Source: an uncultured Hungatella sp.
GTDB lineage: Bacteria; Bacillota; Clostridia; Lachnospirales; Lachnospiraceae
Direction: 5' to 3'
DNA: 34,217 nucleotides
Assembly (NCBI GenBank): GCA_947089145.1
Contig: CAMUJH010000043.1
Span: 1-34,217, forward strand
Positions 1-12,013 of the stretch are shown one piece after another; the first letter of the stretch is position 1, and the number at the start of each line of letters is the position of its first letter. The notes below the pieces were generated by a model. It had not been told where the DNA came from. It ran no database searches and saw only the letters and a program-made list of their open reading frames with translations. Made by a program: the position numbers and the translations under genes.

Positions 1-1
1 G

Positions 2-3069
<3,068 letters not shown>

Positions 3070-3133
3070 ACCAATGTCAGTTAGTTAAGGTTGCCGCAGG
3101 CCCGATGGGCTCCATCTCCTGTCAGGGTTCAGA

Positions 3134-3151
3134 ATTGCTAAACATTGCTAA
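3134..3151 (+). repeat. Tandem direct repeat ATTGCTAA, 10-bp period
   Basis: ATTGCTAA occurs at 3134-3141 and again at 3144-3151, exactly one helical turn apart, in the 112-bp gap before carA. The gap also holds a small hairpin (GCCCGATGGGC, 3100-3110). Two identical octamers on one DNA face could be a regulator site for carAB or chance; no known regulator is recognised. Confidence 0.3.
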
Positions 3152-3181
3152 CGATATTTTATGAGGAAAAGAGGGGTAGCC

Positions 3182-4276
3182 ATGGCGGCGGAATTTAATA
3201 AGAAGATTATTTTGGAAGACGGGCAGGAGTATTATGGATATGGCTTTGGAGATGAAGGGGAGCGGATCTGCGAGATTGTGTTCAATACATCCATGGTGGG
3301 CTATCAGGAGATTCTTTCCGATCCTTCTTATACAGATCAGGCGGTAGTAATGACCTACCCGCTTATAGGCAATTACGGTATGGCAGATGATGATTATGAG
3401 ACGGCACGGCCTTCTATGGGGGCATTGATTGTGCGGGAGTACAATGACAACCCCTGGAATTTCAGAAGCACGGCTTCCTTGGGCCAGGTGATGAAAAGGT
3501 ATCATATTCCCGGGGTGCATGGCATTGACACGAGAAAGTTAAGCAGATCCATCCGGGATATGGGAAGCAGGAAGGCTTTTATCACAGATGCATCCACTTC
3601 CCTGTTAAAAGGGCTGAAGACATTGGAAGGCTATAGGATGCAGACAGACCAGGTTTCCAGAGTCAGCTGCAGAAAAATCCAGGTTTTCCCTGGAGAAGGG
3701 GAAAGGCATCATGTTGTGGCGATTGACTGCGGCATAAAGCAGGGGATTGTAAGGCATTTAAACAGGCGGGGGTGCAAAGTGACTGTAGTTCCCTGGAATA
3801 TTTCTGCAAAGGATCTGGAACAGCTGAATCCGGAAGGCATTTTTATTTCCAACGGCCCGGGCGATCCGGAGAGCGTGCCGGAGACGGTGAAAACCGTAAA
3901 AGAAGTGCTGGGGCGGTATCCTGTTTTCGGCATCTGCCTGGGGCATCAGATTATTTCCCTTGCATATGGGGCAAGGACCTACAAGCTGAAGTTCGGCCAT
4001 CGAGGCGGCAACCATCCGGTGAAGAACCTGGAAACGGGAAAAATAGAGATCACTTCCCAAAATCATTCCTTTGCTGTGGACATGGACAGCCTGGCGGGAA
4101 CTGGGCTTGTGCCTACTCACCTAAACCTGCTGGACGGGACGGTTGAGGGTGTGAAATGCCGCAGGGACAGGGTGTTCAGCGTTCAGTACCACCCGGAAAG
4201 CGCACCTGGCCCCCAGGACAGCACGTATTTGTTTGAACAGTTTTTCAACATGATGGAGGAGGGAGATTATGCCTAA
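3182..4276 (+). CDS. carA: Carbamoyl phosphate synthase small subunit
   Basis: The glutaminase subunit that releases ammonia from glutamine and channels it to CarB to make carbamoyl phosphate for pyrimidines and arginine. It has 364 residues. The N-terminal CarA domain ([12 protein letters not shown], then [10 protein letters not shown]) is followed by a class I amidotransferase domain with ISNGPGDP, nucleophile Cys252 in GICLGHQ, the QNHSF segment, and the catalytic histidine in VQYHPES. An earlier in-frame ATG at 3161 lacks a ribosome site. The start at 3182 has GAGGGG five bases upstream and matches the family N-terminus. The coding end overlaps carB by eight bases. The 112-bp gap after purF could carry separate regulation. 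Confidence 0.96.
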   Translation: MAAEFNKKIILEDGQEYYGYGFGDEGERICEIVFNTSMVGYQEILSDPSYTDQAVVMTYPLIGNYGMADDDYETARPSMGALIVREYNDNPWNFRSTASLGQVMKRYHIPGVHGIDTRKLSRSIRDMGSRKAFITDASTSLLKGLKTLEGYRMQTDQVSRVSCRKIQVFPGEGERHHVVAIDCGIKQGIVRHLNRRGCKVTVVPWNISAKDLEQLNPEGIFISNGPGDPESVPETVKTVKEVLGRYPVFGICLGHQIISLAYGARTYKLKFGHRGGNHPVKNLETGKIEITSQNHSFAVDMDSLAGTGLVPTHLNLLDGTVEGVKCRRDRVFSVQYHPESAPGPQDSTYLFEQFFNMMEEGDYA

Positions 4277-7200
4277 GAGAACGGACATACACAAAATACT
4301 TGTCATTGGCTCCGGCCCTATTGTTATCGGGCAGGCGGCGGAGTTTGACTATGCCGGCACCCAGGCCTGCCTGGCGCTGAAGGAAGAAGGGTATGAGGTG
4401 ATTTTGTGCAATTCCAACCCGGCTACCATCATGACAGATACCTCTGTCGCAGATAAGGTATATATGGAGCCGCTGACGCTGGAATACATTGCCAAGATTG
4501 TGCGGTACGAGCGGCCGGATGCCATCCTTCCGGGCATCGGAGGCCAGACGGGGCTGAATCTTGCCGTGCAGCTGGAAAAAAAAGGAGTTTTAAGGGAGTG
4601 CCGGGCAGAGCTTCTGGGGACGAAAAGCAGCAGTATTGAGCGGGCGGAGGACCGGGAACTGTTTAAAGAGCTGTGTGAAAGCCTGGGGGAGCCGGTGCTG
4701 CCTTCTGAGATTGCCAATTCTGTGGAAGAGGCAGAGAGGATGGCAGAGAAAATCGGCTATCCGGTGGTTCTGCGCCCTGCGTTTACCTTGGGAGGAACCG
4801 GCGGAGGTTTTGCGGACAATGGGGAGGAACTGAGATCTCTGATGAAAAATGCCCTGTCATTATCCCCGGTTCACCAGGTTCTTATTGAGAAAAGCATAAA
4901 AGGATACAAGGAAATTGAGTACGAGGTAATGCGGGATAAAAACGGCACAGCTATTACTATCTGCAACATGGAAAATCTTGACCCTGTGGGAATTCATACG
5001 GGAGATTCCATCGTAGTATGCCCGTCCCAGACCCTGACAAACAAGGAGTATCAGATGCTCAGGGACAGCGCCTTAAAGATCATCCGTGCTTTGGAGATTG
5101 AAGGGGGATGCAATGTACAGTTTGCGCTGGATCCCGGATCGTTTCAGTATTATCTTATTGAAGTGAATCCCAGAGTTTCCCGATCTTCCGCCCTGGCATC
5201 CAAGGCCAGCGGCTATCCCATTGCCCGGGTTTCTGCTAAAATCGGAGTGGGAATGACCTTAGATGAAATCCGCATTGCCAATACGCCGGCAGCATTTGAG
5301 CCCGCCCTTGACTATGTGGTGACGAAGATGCCCAGATTTCCCTTTGACAAATTTTCTGATGCCAACAATTGCCTGGGCACTCAGATGAAGGCTACAGGCG
5401 AGGCCATGAGCGTGGGAAGAACCATGGAGGAAAGCCTTCTGAAAGCCATCCGCTCTCTGGAAACAGGCATGTTCCATCTGTATAGCCCTAAATTCAGACA
5501 TATGGCTGAGGAAGAGCTTCTTTCCTATATAAAAGCAGGAACTGATGACCGCATCTATGCCATAGGACAGCTGCTGCGAATGGGATGCAGCGTGTCCGTG
5601 ATTGGCAATGCCACAAAGATTGATCCGTTTTTTATCAACAAGCTGAAAAACATTGTAGATGGGGAAAAGGAATTGAAGGAAAAGCCAGGAGACAGAAGGC
5701 TTCTTCGCCATGGAAAGAAAATGGGATTCTCTGACAGAGAGATTGCCTGGCTATGGAACATGGCTGAGGAAGAGGTTTTTGCCATGAGAAGGCAGTGGGG
5801 GATTTTTCCGGTATACAAGATGATTGATACGTGTGCATCGGAATTTGACAGTTATGTCCCTTATTTCTACTCCACCTATGAGGAGGAAAACGAATCGGCG
5901 GTTTCTGACCGAAAGAAAATTGTGGTGCTGGGTTCCGGGCCTATCCGCATCGGCCAGGGAGTGGAGTTTGATTATTCCACGGTTCACGCGGTGAAGACGA
6001 TTCGGCAGGCAGGGTACGAGGCCATTATTATAAATAATAACCCGGAAACTGTCTCCACAGACTACACATGTTCGGATAAGCTGTATTTTGAGCCTCTGTG
6101 TCCTGAGGACGTGCTTAATGTCATTGAACTGGAGCAGCCGGAAGGCGTGATTGCTACCTTAGGAGGCCAGACGGCAATTAACCTGGCAGATTCCTTAAGC
6201 AGCCGGGGTGTGAAAATCATCGGCACAGACTGCAAGGCCATTGAACGGGCGGAAAACAGAGACGCATTTGAGAAGCTGCTGGCGTCCCTGGGAATCGCGC
6301 AGCCGGAGGGACAGGCGGTTACAACCATCGAAGAGGGCGTCAGGGCTGCAGAAGATATCGGATATCCGGTTCTGGTGCGTCCAAGCTTTGTGCTGGGCGG
6401 AAGGGCTATGGAGATTGTGGCTAAGGAGGAACACCTGCGCCATTACCTGAAACATGCGGTTGAGGTAAGTGAGGATAAGCCGGTTCTGGTGGACAAATAT
6501 ATTCGGGGCCGGGAGGTGGAAGTGGATGCTGTCTGCGACGGAAGGCAGGTATTTGTTCCGGGCATTATGGAACTGGTAGAGAGAACCGGGATTCACTCCG
6601 GGGATTCCATCAGCGTGTACCCTTGCTTCAGCATCTCCAGCAGCGTAAAAAAGGTTATTTTGGATTATACCAGAAGGCTTGGACTTGGCATTGGCATTGT
6701 GGGGCTGTTTAATATCCAGTTTATCGTGGATAAGGAAGACCATGTATATATTATAGAAGTAAACCCCAGATCTTCAAGAACCGTACCCTTTTTGTCTAAG
6801 GCAACAGGGTATAGCCTTGCGGACATGGCTACTCTGGCAATGCTGGGAAAAAGCCTGAAAGAGCAGGGAATTGAGGAACTGTATCCAAAGGAAAAGGAAC
6901 GGTATTACGTAAAAGTTCCGGCATTCTCATTTTCCAAACTTAACGGCATGGATGCCTATTTGTCGCCGGAGATGAAGTCTACAGGGGAAGCCATAGGGTA
7001 CGATAAGAAACTGCACCGGGCCATGTATAAAGCTATGGTTGCTTCCGGAATCCGCCTGCAGAACTATGGTACGGTAATGGTAACCTTGGCGGATGAGGAC
7101 AAGAAGGAGGCGCTGCCTTTAATCAGACGGTTCTATGAAATGGGATTTAATATCGAGGCTTCCGTGGGAACGGCTGATTTTCTCAAAGAGCGGGGCATCC

Positions 7201-7451
7201 GGACCAGGATTCGGAGGAAACCCAGCGAGGGGAGCCAGGAGATATTGGATTCTATCCGGGCAGGGTACGTCAGCTATGTGATCAATACCAGGGCGATCTT
7301 GTCAGGGGTGCATTATGAAGACGGGGTTGCTATTCGAAGGTGTGCAAGTCAGAACAATGTTACCATGCTTACTTCGCTGGATACGGTGAAGGTTCTGCTG
7401 GACGTGCTGGAGGAGGTGACGATTGGGATTTCCAGGATTGATGAAGAGTGA
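4269..7451 (+). CDS. carB: Carbamoyl phosphate synthase large subunit
   Basis: The synthetase subunit that uses two ATP, bicarbonate and ammonia from CarA. At 1060 residues it is full length. It shows the internal duplication of the family: the first carboxyphosphate half opens with [22 protein letters not shown], and the second carbamate half repeats this as [20 protein letters not shown] near residue 555. Each half carries an ATP-grasp domain ([15 protein letters not shown] and [15 protein letters not shown], each followed by an EVNPR segment). The C-terminal MGS-like allosteric region, about residues 930-1060, would bind UMP or ornithine-type effectors. The start lies inside the carA end with GGAGGAGGGAG just upstream, so the subunits are translationally coupled. 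No clear terminator follows the stop. Confidence 0.97.
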   Translation: MPKRTDIHKILVIGSGPIVIGQAAEFDYAGTQACLALKEEGYEVILCNSNPATIMTDTSVADKVYMEPLTLEYIAKIVRYERPDAILPGIGGQTGLNLAVQLEKKGVLRECRAELLGTKSSSIERAEDRELFKELCESLGEPVLPSEIANSVEEAERMAEKIGYPVVLRPAFTLGGTGGGFADNGEELRSLMKNALSLSPVHQVLIEKSIKGYKEIEYEVMRDKNGTAITICNMENLDPVGIHTGDSIVVCPSQTLTNKEYQMLRDSALKIIRALEIEGGCNVQFALDPGSFQYYLIEVNPRVSRSSALASKASGYPIARVSAKIGVGMTLDEIRIANTPAAFEPALDYVVTKMPRFPFDKFSDANNCLGTQMKATGEAMSVGRTMEESLLKAIRSLETGMFHLYSPKFRHMAEEELLSYIKAGTDDRIYAIGQLLRMGCSVSVIGNATKIDPFFINKLKNIVDGEKELKEKPGDRRLLRHGKKMGFSDREIAWLWNMAEEEVFAMRRQWGIFPVYKMIDTCASEFDSYVPYFYSTYEEENESAVSDRKKIVVLGSGPIRIGQGVEFDYSTVHAVKTIRQAGYEAIIINNNPETVSTDYTCSDKLYFEPLCPEDVLNVIELEQPEGVIATLGGQTAINLADSLSSRGVKIIGTDCKAIERAENRDAFEKLLASLGIAQPEGQAVTTIEEGVRAAEDIGYPVLVRPSFVLGGRAMEIVAKEEHLRHYLKHAVEVSEDKPVLVDKYIRGREVEVDAVCDGRQVFVPGIMELVERTGIHSGDSISVYPCFSISSSVKKVILDYTRRLGLGIGIVGLFNIQFIVDKEDHVYIIEVNPRSSRTVPFLSKATGYSLADMATLAMLGKSLKEQGIEELYPKEKERYYVKVPAFSFSKLNGMDAYLSPEMKSTGEAIGYDKKLHRAMYKAMVASGIRLQNYGTVMVTLADEDKKEALPLIRRFYEMGFNIEASVGTADFLKERGIRTRIRRKPSEGSQEILDSIRAGYVSYVINTRAILSGVHYEDGVAIRRCASQNNVTMLTSLDTVKVLLDVLEEVTIGISRIDEE

Positions 7452-7488
7452 GCCGGGGCGGAGCGGAGATCGAAAAAGGAGAAAACCA

Positions 7489-7517
7489 TTGACAACCAGC
7501 GCTAAAGAGAGTACCCT
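7489..7517 (+). promoter_or_regulatory. Possible promoter for the MATE gene
   Basis: A perfect -35 hexamer TTGACA (7489-7494) is followed 17 bases later by TACCCT (7512-7517), a poor -10 with three of six consensus matches. It lies 60-88 bases before the MATE start and after the car operon. The match is lopsided, and the same bases are also the start of a possible small ORF, so this is tentative. Confidence 0.25.
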
Positions 7518-7545
7518 TTTATGGTATCTGGAAAATTCAAGTTAA
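7489..7545 (+). CDS. Possible 18-residue leader peptide, TTG start
   Basis: AAGGAG (7476-7481) stands seven bases before a TTG that opens 18 codons ending at TAA (7543-7545). The predicted peptide is MTTSAKESTLLWYLENSS. The ribosome site and spacing are better than those of the MATE gene 32 bases downstream, so it could be a leader peptide controlling the exporter. It could also be chance, because the start codon coincides with the TTGACA of a possible promoter. No family is recognised. Confidence 0.22.
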   Translation: MTTSAKESTLLWYLENSS

Positions 7546-7576
7546 AAGTTAACGTTGGAGAAAGAAGCGAAGAATT

Positions 7577-8920
7577 ATGGAGCAGAAAAGGAAGTACTTG
7601 TTTACCAATCAGGACTTAATGCGCCTCATTGCCCCTCTGATCGTGGAACAGATTCTGGCGGTTACAGTGGGCATGGCAGATACCATGATGGTTTCCAGCG
7701 CCGGGGAGGCAGCTACATCCGGCGTATCTCTGGTAGACATGATCAATAATCTTATCATCAATGTCTTTGCCGCCGTTTCTACGGGAGGCGCAGTGGTGGC
7801 CTCCCAATATCTGGGGCATGAGGACAGGCAGAAGGCCAGAGAGTCGGCAAATCAGCTGGTGCTGATTACAGGAATCATCGCCATAGGGATTATGACCTTG
7901 TGTGTGGCATTCAGAAAAGGGCTTTTAGGCGGGCTGTATCAGGGAGTGGAGCCGGACGTTATGAGGAACGCCCTGATCTATCTGGTGCTGTCCGCACTGT
8001 CGTATCCGTTTTTGGCGGTTTATAATTCCTGTGCGGCCCTGTTCCGCTCCATGGGAAATTCGGAGATCTCCATGCAGGTGTCCATAATCATGAACGCTAT
8101 TAATGTGGCAGGCAATGCCCTTTTTATTTTTGGCATGAAATGGGGCGTGGCAGGGGCGGCCCTTGCATCTCTGATCGCCCGAATGGTTGCCTGCGTGATC
8201 TTGTTTATCCGCCTGTGCGACAAAAAACTTACTATCTCCATAGGCCCCGGCATCTTCTCCTGGAACGGGGCCATGATCAAAAAAATCCTGCACATCGGCA
8301 TTCCGGGCGGGGTGGAAAACAGCATTTTCCAGCTGGGACGAATTCTGGTAGTCAGCATTATCGCTACCTTCGGGACAACCCAGATTGCAGCCAATGCGGT
8401 GGCCAATAACCTGGACAGCATGGGAGTGCTGGCAGGACAGGCCATGAATCTTGCCATGATCACCATTGTAGGCAGGTGCGTTGGGGCAGGGGATTTTGGG
8501 CAGGCAGACTACTATGTGAAAAAGATGATGAAGCTTACTTACCTGATTAACGGAATCTGCTGCGGGATGGTTTTAGCAAGCCTTCCTTTGACTCTCGGGC
8601 TGTACGGGCTGTCAGAGGAGACGCTGCAGCTGGCAGCCGTCCTGGTTCTGATCCATGACGGCATGGGAATCCTTTTATGGCCTGCATCCTTTACCCTGCC
8701 CAATGTGCTGAGGGCGGCCAACGACGTAAAATTCCCCATGATAGTTTCCATTACCTCCATGATCGTGTTCCGCATCGGACTCAGCTATGTCATCGGCGTG
8801 GGCATGGGACTAGGAGCCGTGGGCGTATGGATCGCCATGGTCGCAGACTGGGTTGCCAGGGTAATCTGCTTTGCAGGGCGGTACAGGAGCGGAAAATGGA
8901 AGAATCTGGCAGTACTCTAG
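7577..8920 (+). CDS. MATE family efflux transporter
   Basis: A 447-residue integral membrane protein of the multidrug and toxic compound extrusion family, which exports cationic compounds in exchange for Na+ or H+. The opening segment (LMRLIAPLIVEQILAVTVGMADTMMVS) and the repeat of two six-helix halves are typical; a hydrophobic helix pattern runs through the whole protein, and the second half restarts near residue 235 at the HIGIPGGVENSIFQ segment. Length is normal. The ribosome site is weak (GAAG/GCGAAG just upstream, GGAG 16 bases away), so expression may depend on context or on the possible leader ORF. The substrate cannot be told from sequence. It is flanked by nucleotide genes but has no evident link to them. 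Confidence 0.9.
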   Translation: MEQKRKYLFTNQDLMRLIAPLIVEQILAVTVGMADTMMVSSAGEAATSGVSLVDMINNLIINVFAAVSTGGAVVASQYLGHEDRQKARESANQLVLITGIIAIGIMTLCVAFRKGLLGGLYQGVEPDVMRNALIYLVLSALSYPFLAVYNSCAALFRSMGNSEISMQVSIIMNAINVAGNALFIFGMKWGVAGAALASLIARMVACVILFIRLCDKKLTISIGPGIFSWNGAMIKKILHIGIPGGVENSIFQLGRILVVSIIATFGTTQIAANAVANNLDSMGVLAGQAMNLAMITIVGRCVGAGDFGQADYYVKKMMKLTYLINGICCGMVLASLPLTLGLYGLSEETLQLAAVLVLIHDGMGILLWPASFTLPNVLRAANDVKFPMIVSITSMIVFRIGLSYVIGVGMGLGAVGVWIAMVADWVARVICFAGRYRSGKWKNLAVL

Positions 8921-8933
8921 AAGGCGGATGCCC

Positions 8934-8970
8934 AGAGGAAAATTTTGTGAAACTTCCCTCTTGTATTTTT
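8934..8970 (+). terminator. Possible rho-independent terminator after the MATE gene
   Basis: AGAGGAA (8934-8940) pairs with TTCCCTCT (8954-8961) with one bulged base, followed by TGTATTTTT. The stem is modest and its 3' side overlaps the -35 region of the nrdD promoter. Confidence 0.4.
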
Positions 8971-8988
8971 CAGATTATGGTATATAAT
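8961..8988 (+). promoter_or_regulatory. nrdDG promoter
   Basis: TTGTAT (8961-8966), a 16-base spacer and a perfect TATAAT (8983-8988) form a sigma-A-type promoter about 55 bases upstream of the nrdD start. The -10 is overlapped by the NrdR-like box, which suits repression by blocking RNA polymerase. Confidence 0.6.
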
Positions 8989-9002
8989 ACTAGATGTAGT
9001 GT
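8987..9002 (+). promoter_or_regulatory. Putative NrdR box
   Basis: ATACTAGATGTAGTGT matches the published NrdR palindrome ACACwATATATwGTGT at 13 of 16 positions. NrdR, an ATP-cone repressor, controls ribonucleotide reductase genes in most bacteria, and the box overlaps the -10 of the nrdD promoter, where a repressor should bind. NrdR boxes usually come in pairs about 31-32 bases apart. A weaker 11/16 match at 9022-9037 is 35 bases away and does not fit that rule. Confidence 0.55.
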
Positions 9003-9043
9003 CTACAGGACCATGAATAATACAAGATATGGAGTGCAAGGCT

Positions 9044-11227
9044 ATGAACATCATAAAAAGAAGTGGTAAGGAAGTTTGCTTTGAGGCAGAGAAAATCCAG
9101 AGTGCGGTGGAGAAAGCCAACGGTACGGTTAAAGAGGAAGAGCATCTGACAAAGACCCAGATTGCAAAAATCGTTCAGGCAGTGACTGCAAAATGCCGGG
9201 AGCTAAACAGGGCGGCAGGCGTGGAAGAGATCCAGGACATGGTGGAAGAAGAGATCATGCGCCATGATGCATACAAAGTCGCCAACCATTATATCACATA
9301 CCGATATAAAAGGCAACTGGTCCGCAAAGCCAACAGCACGGATCAGCAGATCCTAAGTCTGATCGAGTGTAGCAATGAGGAAGTGCTCCAGGAGAATTCC
9401 AACAAGAATCCGGTGGTTAACAGTGTCCAGAGGGATTATATGGCAGGTGCGGTCAGCAAGGACATTACCAACCGGCTTCTGCTTCCCCAGGAAGTGGTTC
9501 AGGCCCATGAGGAGGGGATCATCCATTTCCATGATGCGGATTACTTTGCCCAGCATATGCACAACTGCGATCTGGTTAATCTGGATGATATGCTGCAGAA
9601 CGGGACAGTCATAAGCGACACGCTGATTGAAAAACCTCACAGCTTTTCCACGGCCTGCAACATCGCTACCCAGATTATTGCCCAGGTGGCATCCTCCCAA
9701 TACGGGGGCCAGAGCATTTCCCTTACCCATCTGGCGCCCTTTGTGGATGTGAGCCGGCAGAAGATCGTGCTGGAAGTGCGGGACGAACTTAGGGAACTGG
9801 GATGTGAAGGCACCAAGGAACAGATGGAAGCTATTGTGGAGAAGCGGCTTAAGGACGAGGTGAAAAAGGGAATCCAGACCATTCAGTATCAGGTCATTAC
9901 CCTGATGACCACCAACGGCCAGGCACCTTTCCTGACGGTGTTCATGTACCTTAACGAGGCAGGCGGCAACCACAGGCTGAAACATGATCTGGCCATGATC
10001 ATCGAGGAGACTCTGCTCCAGAGGATACAGGGAGTAAAGAACGAGAAGGGACAGTGGATCACCCCTGCGTTTCCGAAACTTATTTACGTGCTGGAGGAGG
10101 ACAATATCCGCCCGGGGAGCCCATACTACTACCTGACGGAGCTGGCGGCCAGATGCACGTCCAAGCGGATGGTACCGGATTACATTTCCGAAAAGATCAT
10201 GATGCAGAACAAGGTGGACAAAAACGGCCAGGGACACTGCTACACCTGTATGGGCTGCCGCAGCTTTCTCACTCCATATGTGGACCCGGAGACGGGAAAA
10301 GGCAAGTATTACGGCAGGTTTAACCAGGGCGTGGTGACCATCAGCCTTCCTGACGTAGCTTTGTCTTCCGGAAAAGACATGGAAAAATTCTGGGAGATCC
10401 TGGATGAGCGGCTGGAGCTGTGCTACAGGGCGCTTATGTGCCGCCACAAACGGCTGAAGGGGACATTGTCCGACGTGGCGCCTATACTTTGGCAGAACGG
10501 CGCATTGGCCAGGCTGAAAAAAGGAGAAACTATAGACAAGCTTTTGTACGGCGGTTATTCTACCATTTCCCTGGGATATGCAGGGCTGTATGAGTGCGTA
10601 TACTATATGACAGGGAAGTCTCACACCAACCCGGAAGCCATGCCCTTTGCCCTTGAAGTGATGCAGAAGCTTAATGACGCATGCAAAAGGTGGAAGGAGA
10701 AAGAAAACATTGATTTTTCCCTTTACGGAACGCCTTTGGAGTCTACCACCTATAAATTTGCAAAATGCCTTCAGAAGAGATTCGGCATCATAGAGGGAGT
10801 AACCGATAAAAATTATATTACCAACAGTTATCACATCCATGTGACAGAGGAGATCAATGCATTTGATAAACTGTCCATAGAGGCGAAATTCCAGGCATTG
10901 TCTCCAGGCGGCGCCATCAGCTATGTGGAGGTGCCTGATATGCAGGGCAATATTCCGGCAGTCATGGCGCTTTTAAACCATATTTATGAGAACATCATGT
11001 ATGCGGAGCTGAATACGAAAAGCGATTACTGCCAGGTATGCGGCTTTGACGGGGAGATCCGCATCGTGGAAGATGAACACGGAAAACTGGTTTGGGAGTG
11101 CCCCCAGTGCGGCAACCGGGATCAAGACAAGATGAATGTGGCCAGAAGGACCTGCGGCTACATAGGAACCCAATTCTGGAATCAGGGCAGAACCCAGGAG
11201 ATCAAGGATCGGGTGCTGCATCTGTAA
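9044..11227 (+). CDS. nrdD: Anaerobic (class III) ribonucleoside-triphosphate reductase
   Basis: Reduces ribonucleoside triphosphates to dNTPs with a glycyl radical; oxygen-sensitive and cytosolic. It has 727 residues. An N-terminal ATP-cone (about residues 1-90, MNIIKRSGKEV onward) provides the allosteric overall-activity site. The catalytic barrel includes the cysteine segment CYTCMGCRSF. The C-terminus has a zinc site built from YCQVCGF and WECPQCG, then the glycyl-radical loop RRTCGYIG, with the radical expected on Gly705. An earlier ATG at 9029 is in frame but has no ribosome site; 9044 has GGAG nine bases upstream and begins the ATP-cone. nrdG follows after 73 bases, as is usual. Confidence 0.96.
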   Translation: MNIIKRSGKEVCFEAEKIQSAVEKANGTVKEEEHLTKTQIAKIVQAVTAKCRELNRAAGVEEIQDMVEEEIMRHDAYKVANHYITYRYKRQLVRKANSTDQQILSLIECSNEEVLQENSNKNPVVNSVQRDYMAGAVSKDITNRLLLPQEVVQAHEEGIIHFHDADYFAQHMHNCDLVNLDDMLQNGTVISDTLIEKPHSFSTACNIATQIIAQVASSQYGGQSISLTHLAPFVDVSRQKIVLEVRDELRELGCEGTKEQMEAIVEKRLKDEVKKGIQTIQYQVITLMTTNGQAPFLTVFMYLNEAGGNHRLKHDLAMIIEETLLQRIQGVKNEKGQWITPAFPKLIYVLEEDNIRPGSPYYYLTELAARCTSKRMVPDYISEKIMMQNKVDKNGQGHCYTCMGCRSFLTPYVDPETGKGKYYGRFNQGVVTISLPDVALSSGKDMEKFWEILDERLELCYRALMCRHKRLKGTLSDVAPILWQNGALARLKKGETIDKLLYGGYSTISLGYAGLYECVYYMTGKSHTNPEAMPFALEVMQKLNDACKRWKEKENIDFSLYGTPLESTTYKFAKCLQKRFGIIEGVTDKNYITNSYHIHVTEEINAFDKLSIEAKFQALSPGGAISYVEVPDMQGNIPAVMALLNHIYENIMYAELNTKSDYCQVCGFDGEIRIVEDEHGKLVWECPQCGNRDQDKMNVARRTCGYIGTQFWNQGRTQEIKDRVLHL

Positions 11228-11300
11228 CATGACATTTCCATGCCTCTATTTACAGCATCTGCATAACGGACATGGGGAATCGGCGTAAAGGAGCAGGACC

Positions 11301-11828
11301 ATGTATTACAGCAATATTAAGAAATGGGATATTGCCGATGGTGCAGGGGTGCGGGTGACTTTGTTTGTTTCCGGCTGCACCAACTGCTGCCCAGGCTGTT
11401 TTCAGCCGGAAACCTGGGACTTTCGCTACGGGCAGCCGTTTACGGAAGAAACCCAGGAGGAGATTTTTAAAGCAATGGAGCCGGAATTTATCCAGGGACT
11501 GACCCTTTTGGGGGGAGAGCCTATGGAGCTGGAGAACCAGGCGGTTTTGTCCGGGCTGCTGAGGGAAGTGAAAGAGCGGTTTCCGCAAAAGGATATTTGG
11601 TGCTATACGGGATTTACTTACGAGCAGGATCTGTGTCCGGGGGGCAGGCGTTACTGCAGCGTTACTGAGGATATCTTAAAGCGGCTGGACATTCTGGTGG
11701 ACGGAAGGTTCGTCCAGGAGAAAAAGAACCTGATGCTTAGGTTCAGAGGGTCGGAAAACCAGAGGATTATTGATATGCCGGCAACTCTTTTGCAGGGACA
11801 GGTAGTATTGTCACATTGGAATGACTGA
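11301..11828 (+). CDS. nrdG: Anaerobic ribonucleotide reductase activating protein (radical SAM)
   Basis: A 175-residue radical SAM activase that uses S-adenosylmethionine and a 4Fe-4S cluster to generate the glycyl radical on NrdD. The cluster motif CX3CX2C is Cys26, Cys30 and Cys33 in GCTNCCPGC, where an extra cysteine (Cys29) lies inside the motif. LLGGEPM is the SAM-binding GGE element. Length is typical of NrdG, which is a minimal radical SAM fold. AAAGGAG lies just before the ATG. It is cotranscribed with nrdD and followed by a strong terminator. Confidence 0.95.
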   Translation: MYYSNIKKWDIADGAGVRVTLFVSGCTNCCPGCFQPETWDFRYGQPFTEETQEEIFKAMEPEFIQGLTLLGGEPMELENQAVLSGLLREVKERFPQKDIWCYTGFTYEQDLCPGGRRYCSVTEDILKRLDILVDGRFVQEKKNLMLRFRGSENQRIIDMPATLLQGQVVLSHWND

Positions 11829-11843
11829 ATATTTACATTTGCA

Positions 11844-11900
11844 GGGAATGTCCGGCAGGGCGCAGTAAGGCGCTTTTTGCCAGACATTCCCTTATATTTT
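11844..11900 (+). terminator. Terminator of the nrdDG operon
   Basis: GGGAATGTC (11844-11852) pairs perfectly with GACATTCCC (11883-11891). The inner part extends the stem (GGCA with TGCC, then GCGC with GCGC around AGTAAG). A T-rich tail TTATATTTT follows. The stem is long and stable. Confidence 0.8.
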
Positions 11901-11910
11901 AGGCGAAAAT

Positions 11911-11918
11911 ACCGATAT
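11911..11918 (+). promoter_or_regulatory. Possible sigma-D (flagellar) -10 element
   Basis: ACCGATAT matches seven of eight bases of the Bacillus sigma-D -10 GCCGATAT. The expected -35 TAAA, 15 bases upstream, reads TTAT (11892-11895), a partial match. An overlapping TATAAT (11920-11925) has no recognisable -35. A flagellar-type promoter would fit the FliD-like product downstream. A sigma-A promoter using the TATAAT remains possible. Confidence 0.35.
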
Positions 11919-11981
11919 ATATAATGTATTTACGGATTGCAGAATTCTGTCTTTACAGGCAGACAACCGCAAGAATATTAA

Positions 11982-11997
11982 GGTATGAGCTCATACC
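11982..11997 (+). promoter_or_regulatory. Perfect 16-bp palindrome next to the ribosome site
   Basis: GGTATGAGCTCATACC is a perfect palindrome ending three bases before the AAGGAG of the FliD-like gene. In DNA it could be an operator. In RNA it could fold as a six-pair stem with an AGCU loop beside the ribosome site. No known regulator is recognised. Confidence 0.45.
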
Positions 11998-12013
11998 GGA
12001 AAGGAGACAAATT

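Noticed and set aside
3100-3110. Pyrimidine attenuator before carA
   Set aside because: The small hairpin has only four pairs, no T run, and no PyrR-binding loop consensus.
6195-6743. 182-codon minus-strand frame within carB
   Set aside because: Antisense shadow of carB with no recognisable protein features.
9022-9037. Second NrdR-like box
   Set aside because: Only 11 of 16 matches, 35 bases from the first box instead of about 31-32, and overlapping the ribosome site of nrdD.
9353-10840. 495-codon open frame on the minus strand inside nrdD
   Set aside because: It is fully antisense to a well-conserved nrdD; long shadow frames are common opposite codon-biased genes, and the translation resembles no family.
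11924-12013. Longer N-terminus for the FliD-like gene
   Set aside because: The in-frame ATG at 11924 has no ribosome site and lies inside the promoter-like region, while AAGGAG fits 12014 perfectly.
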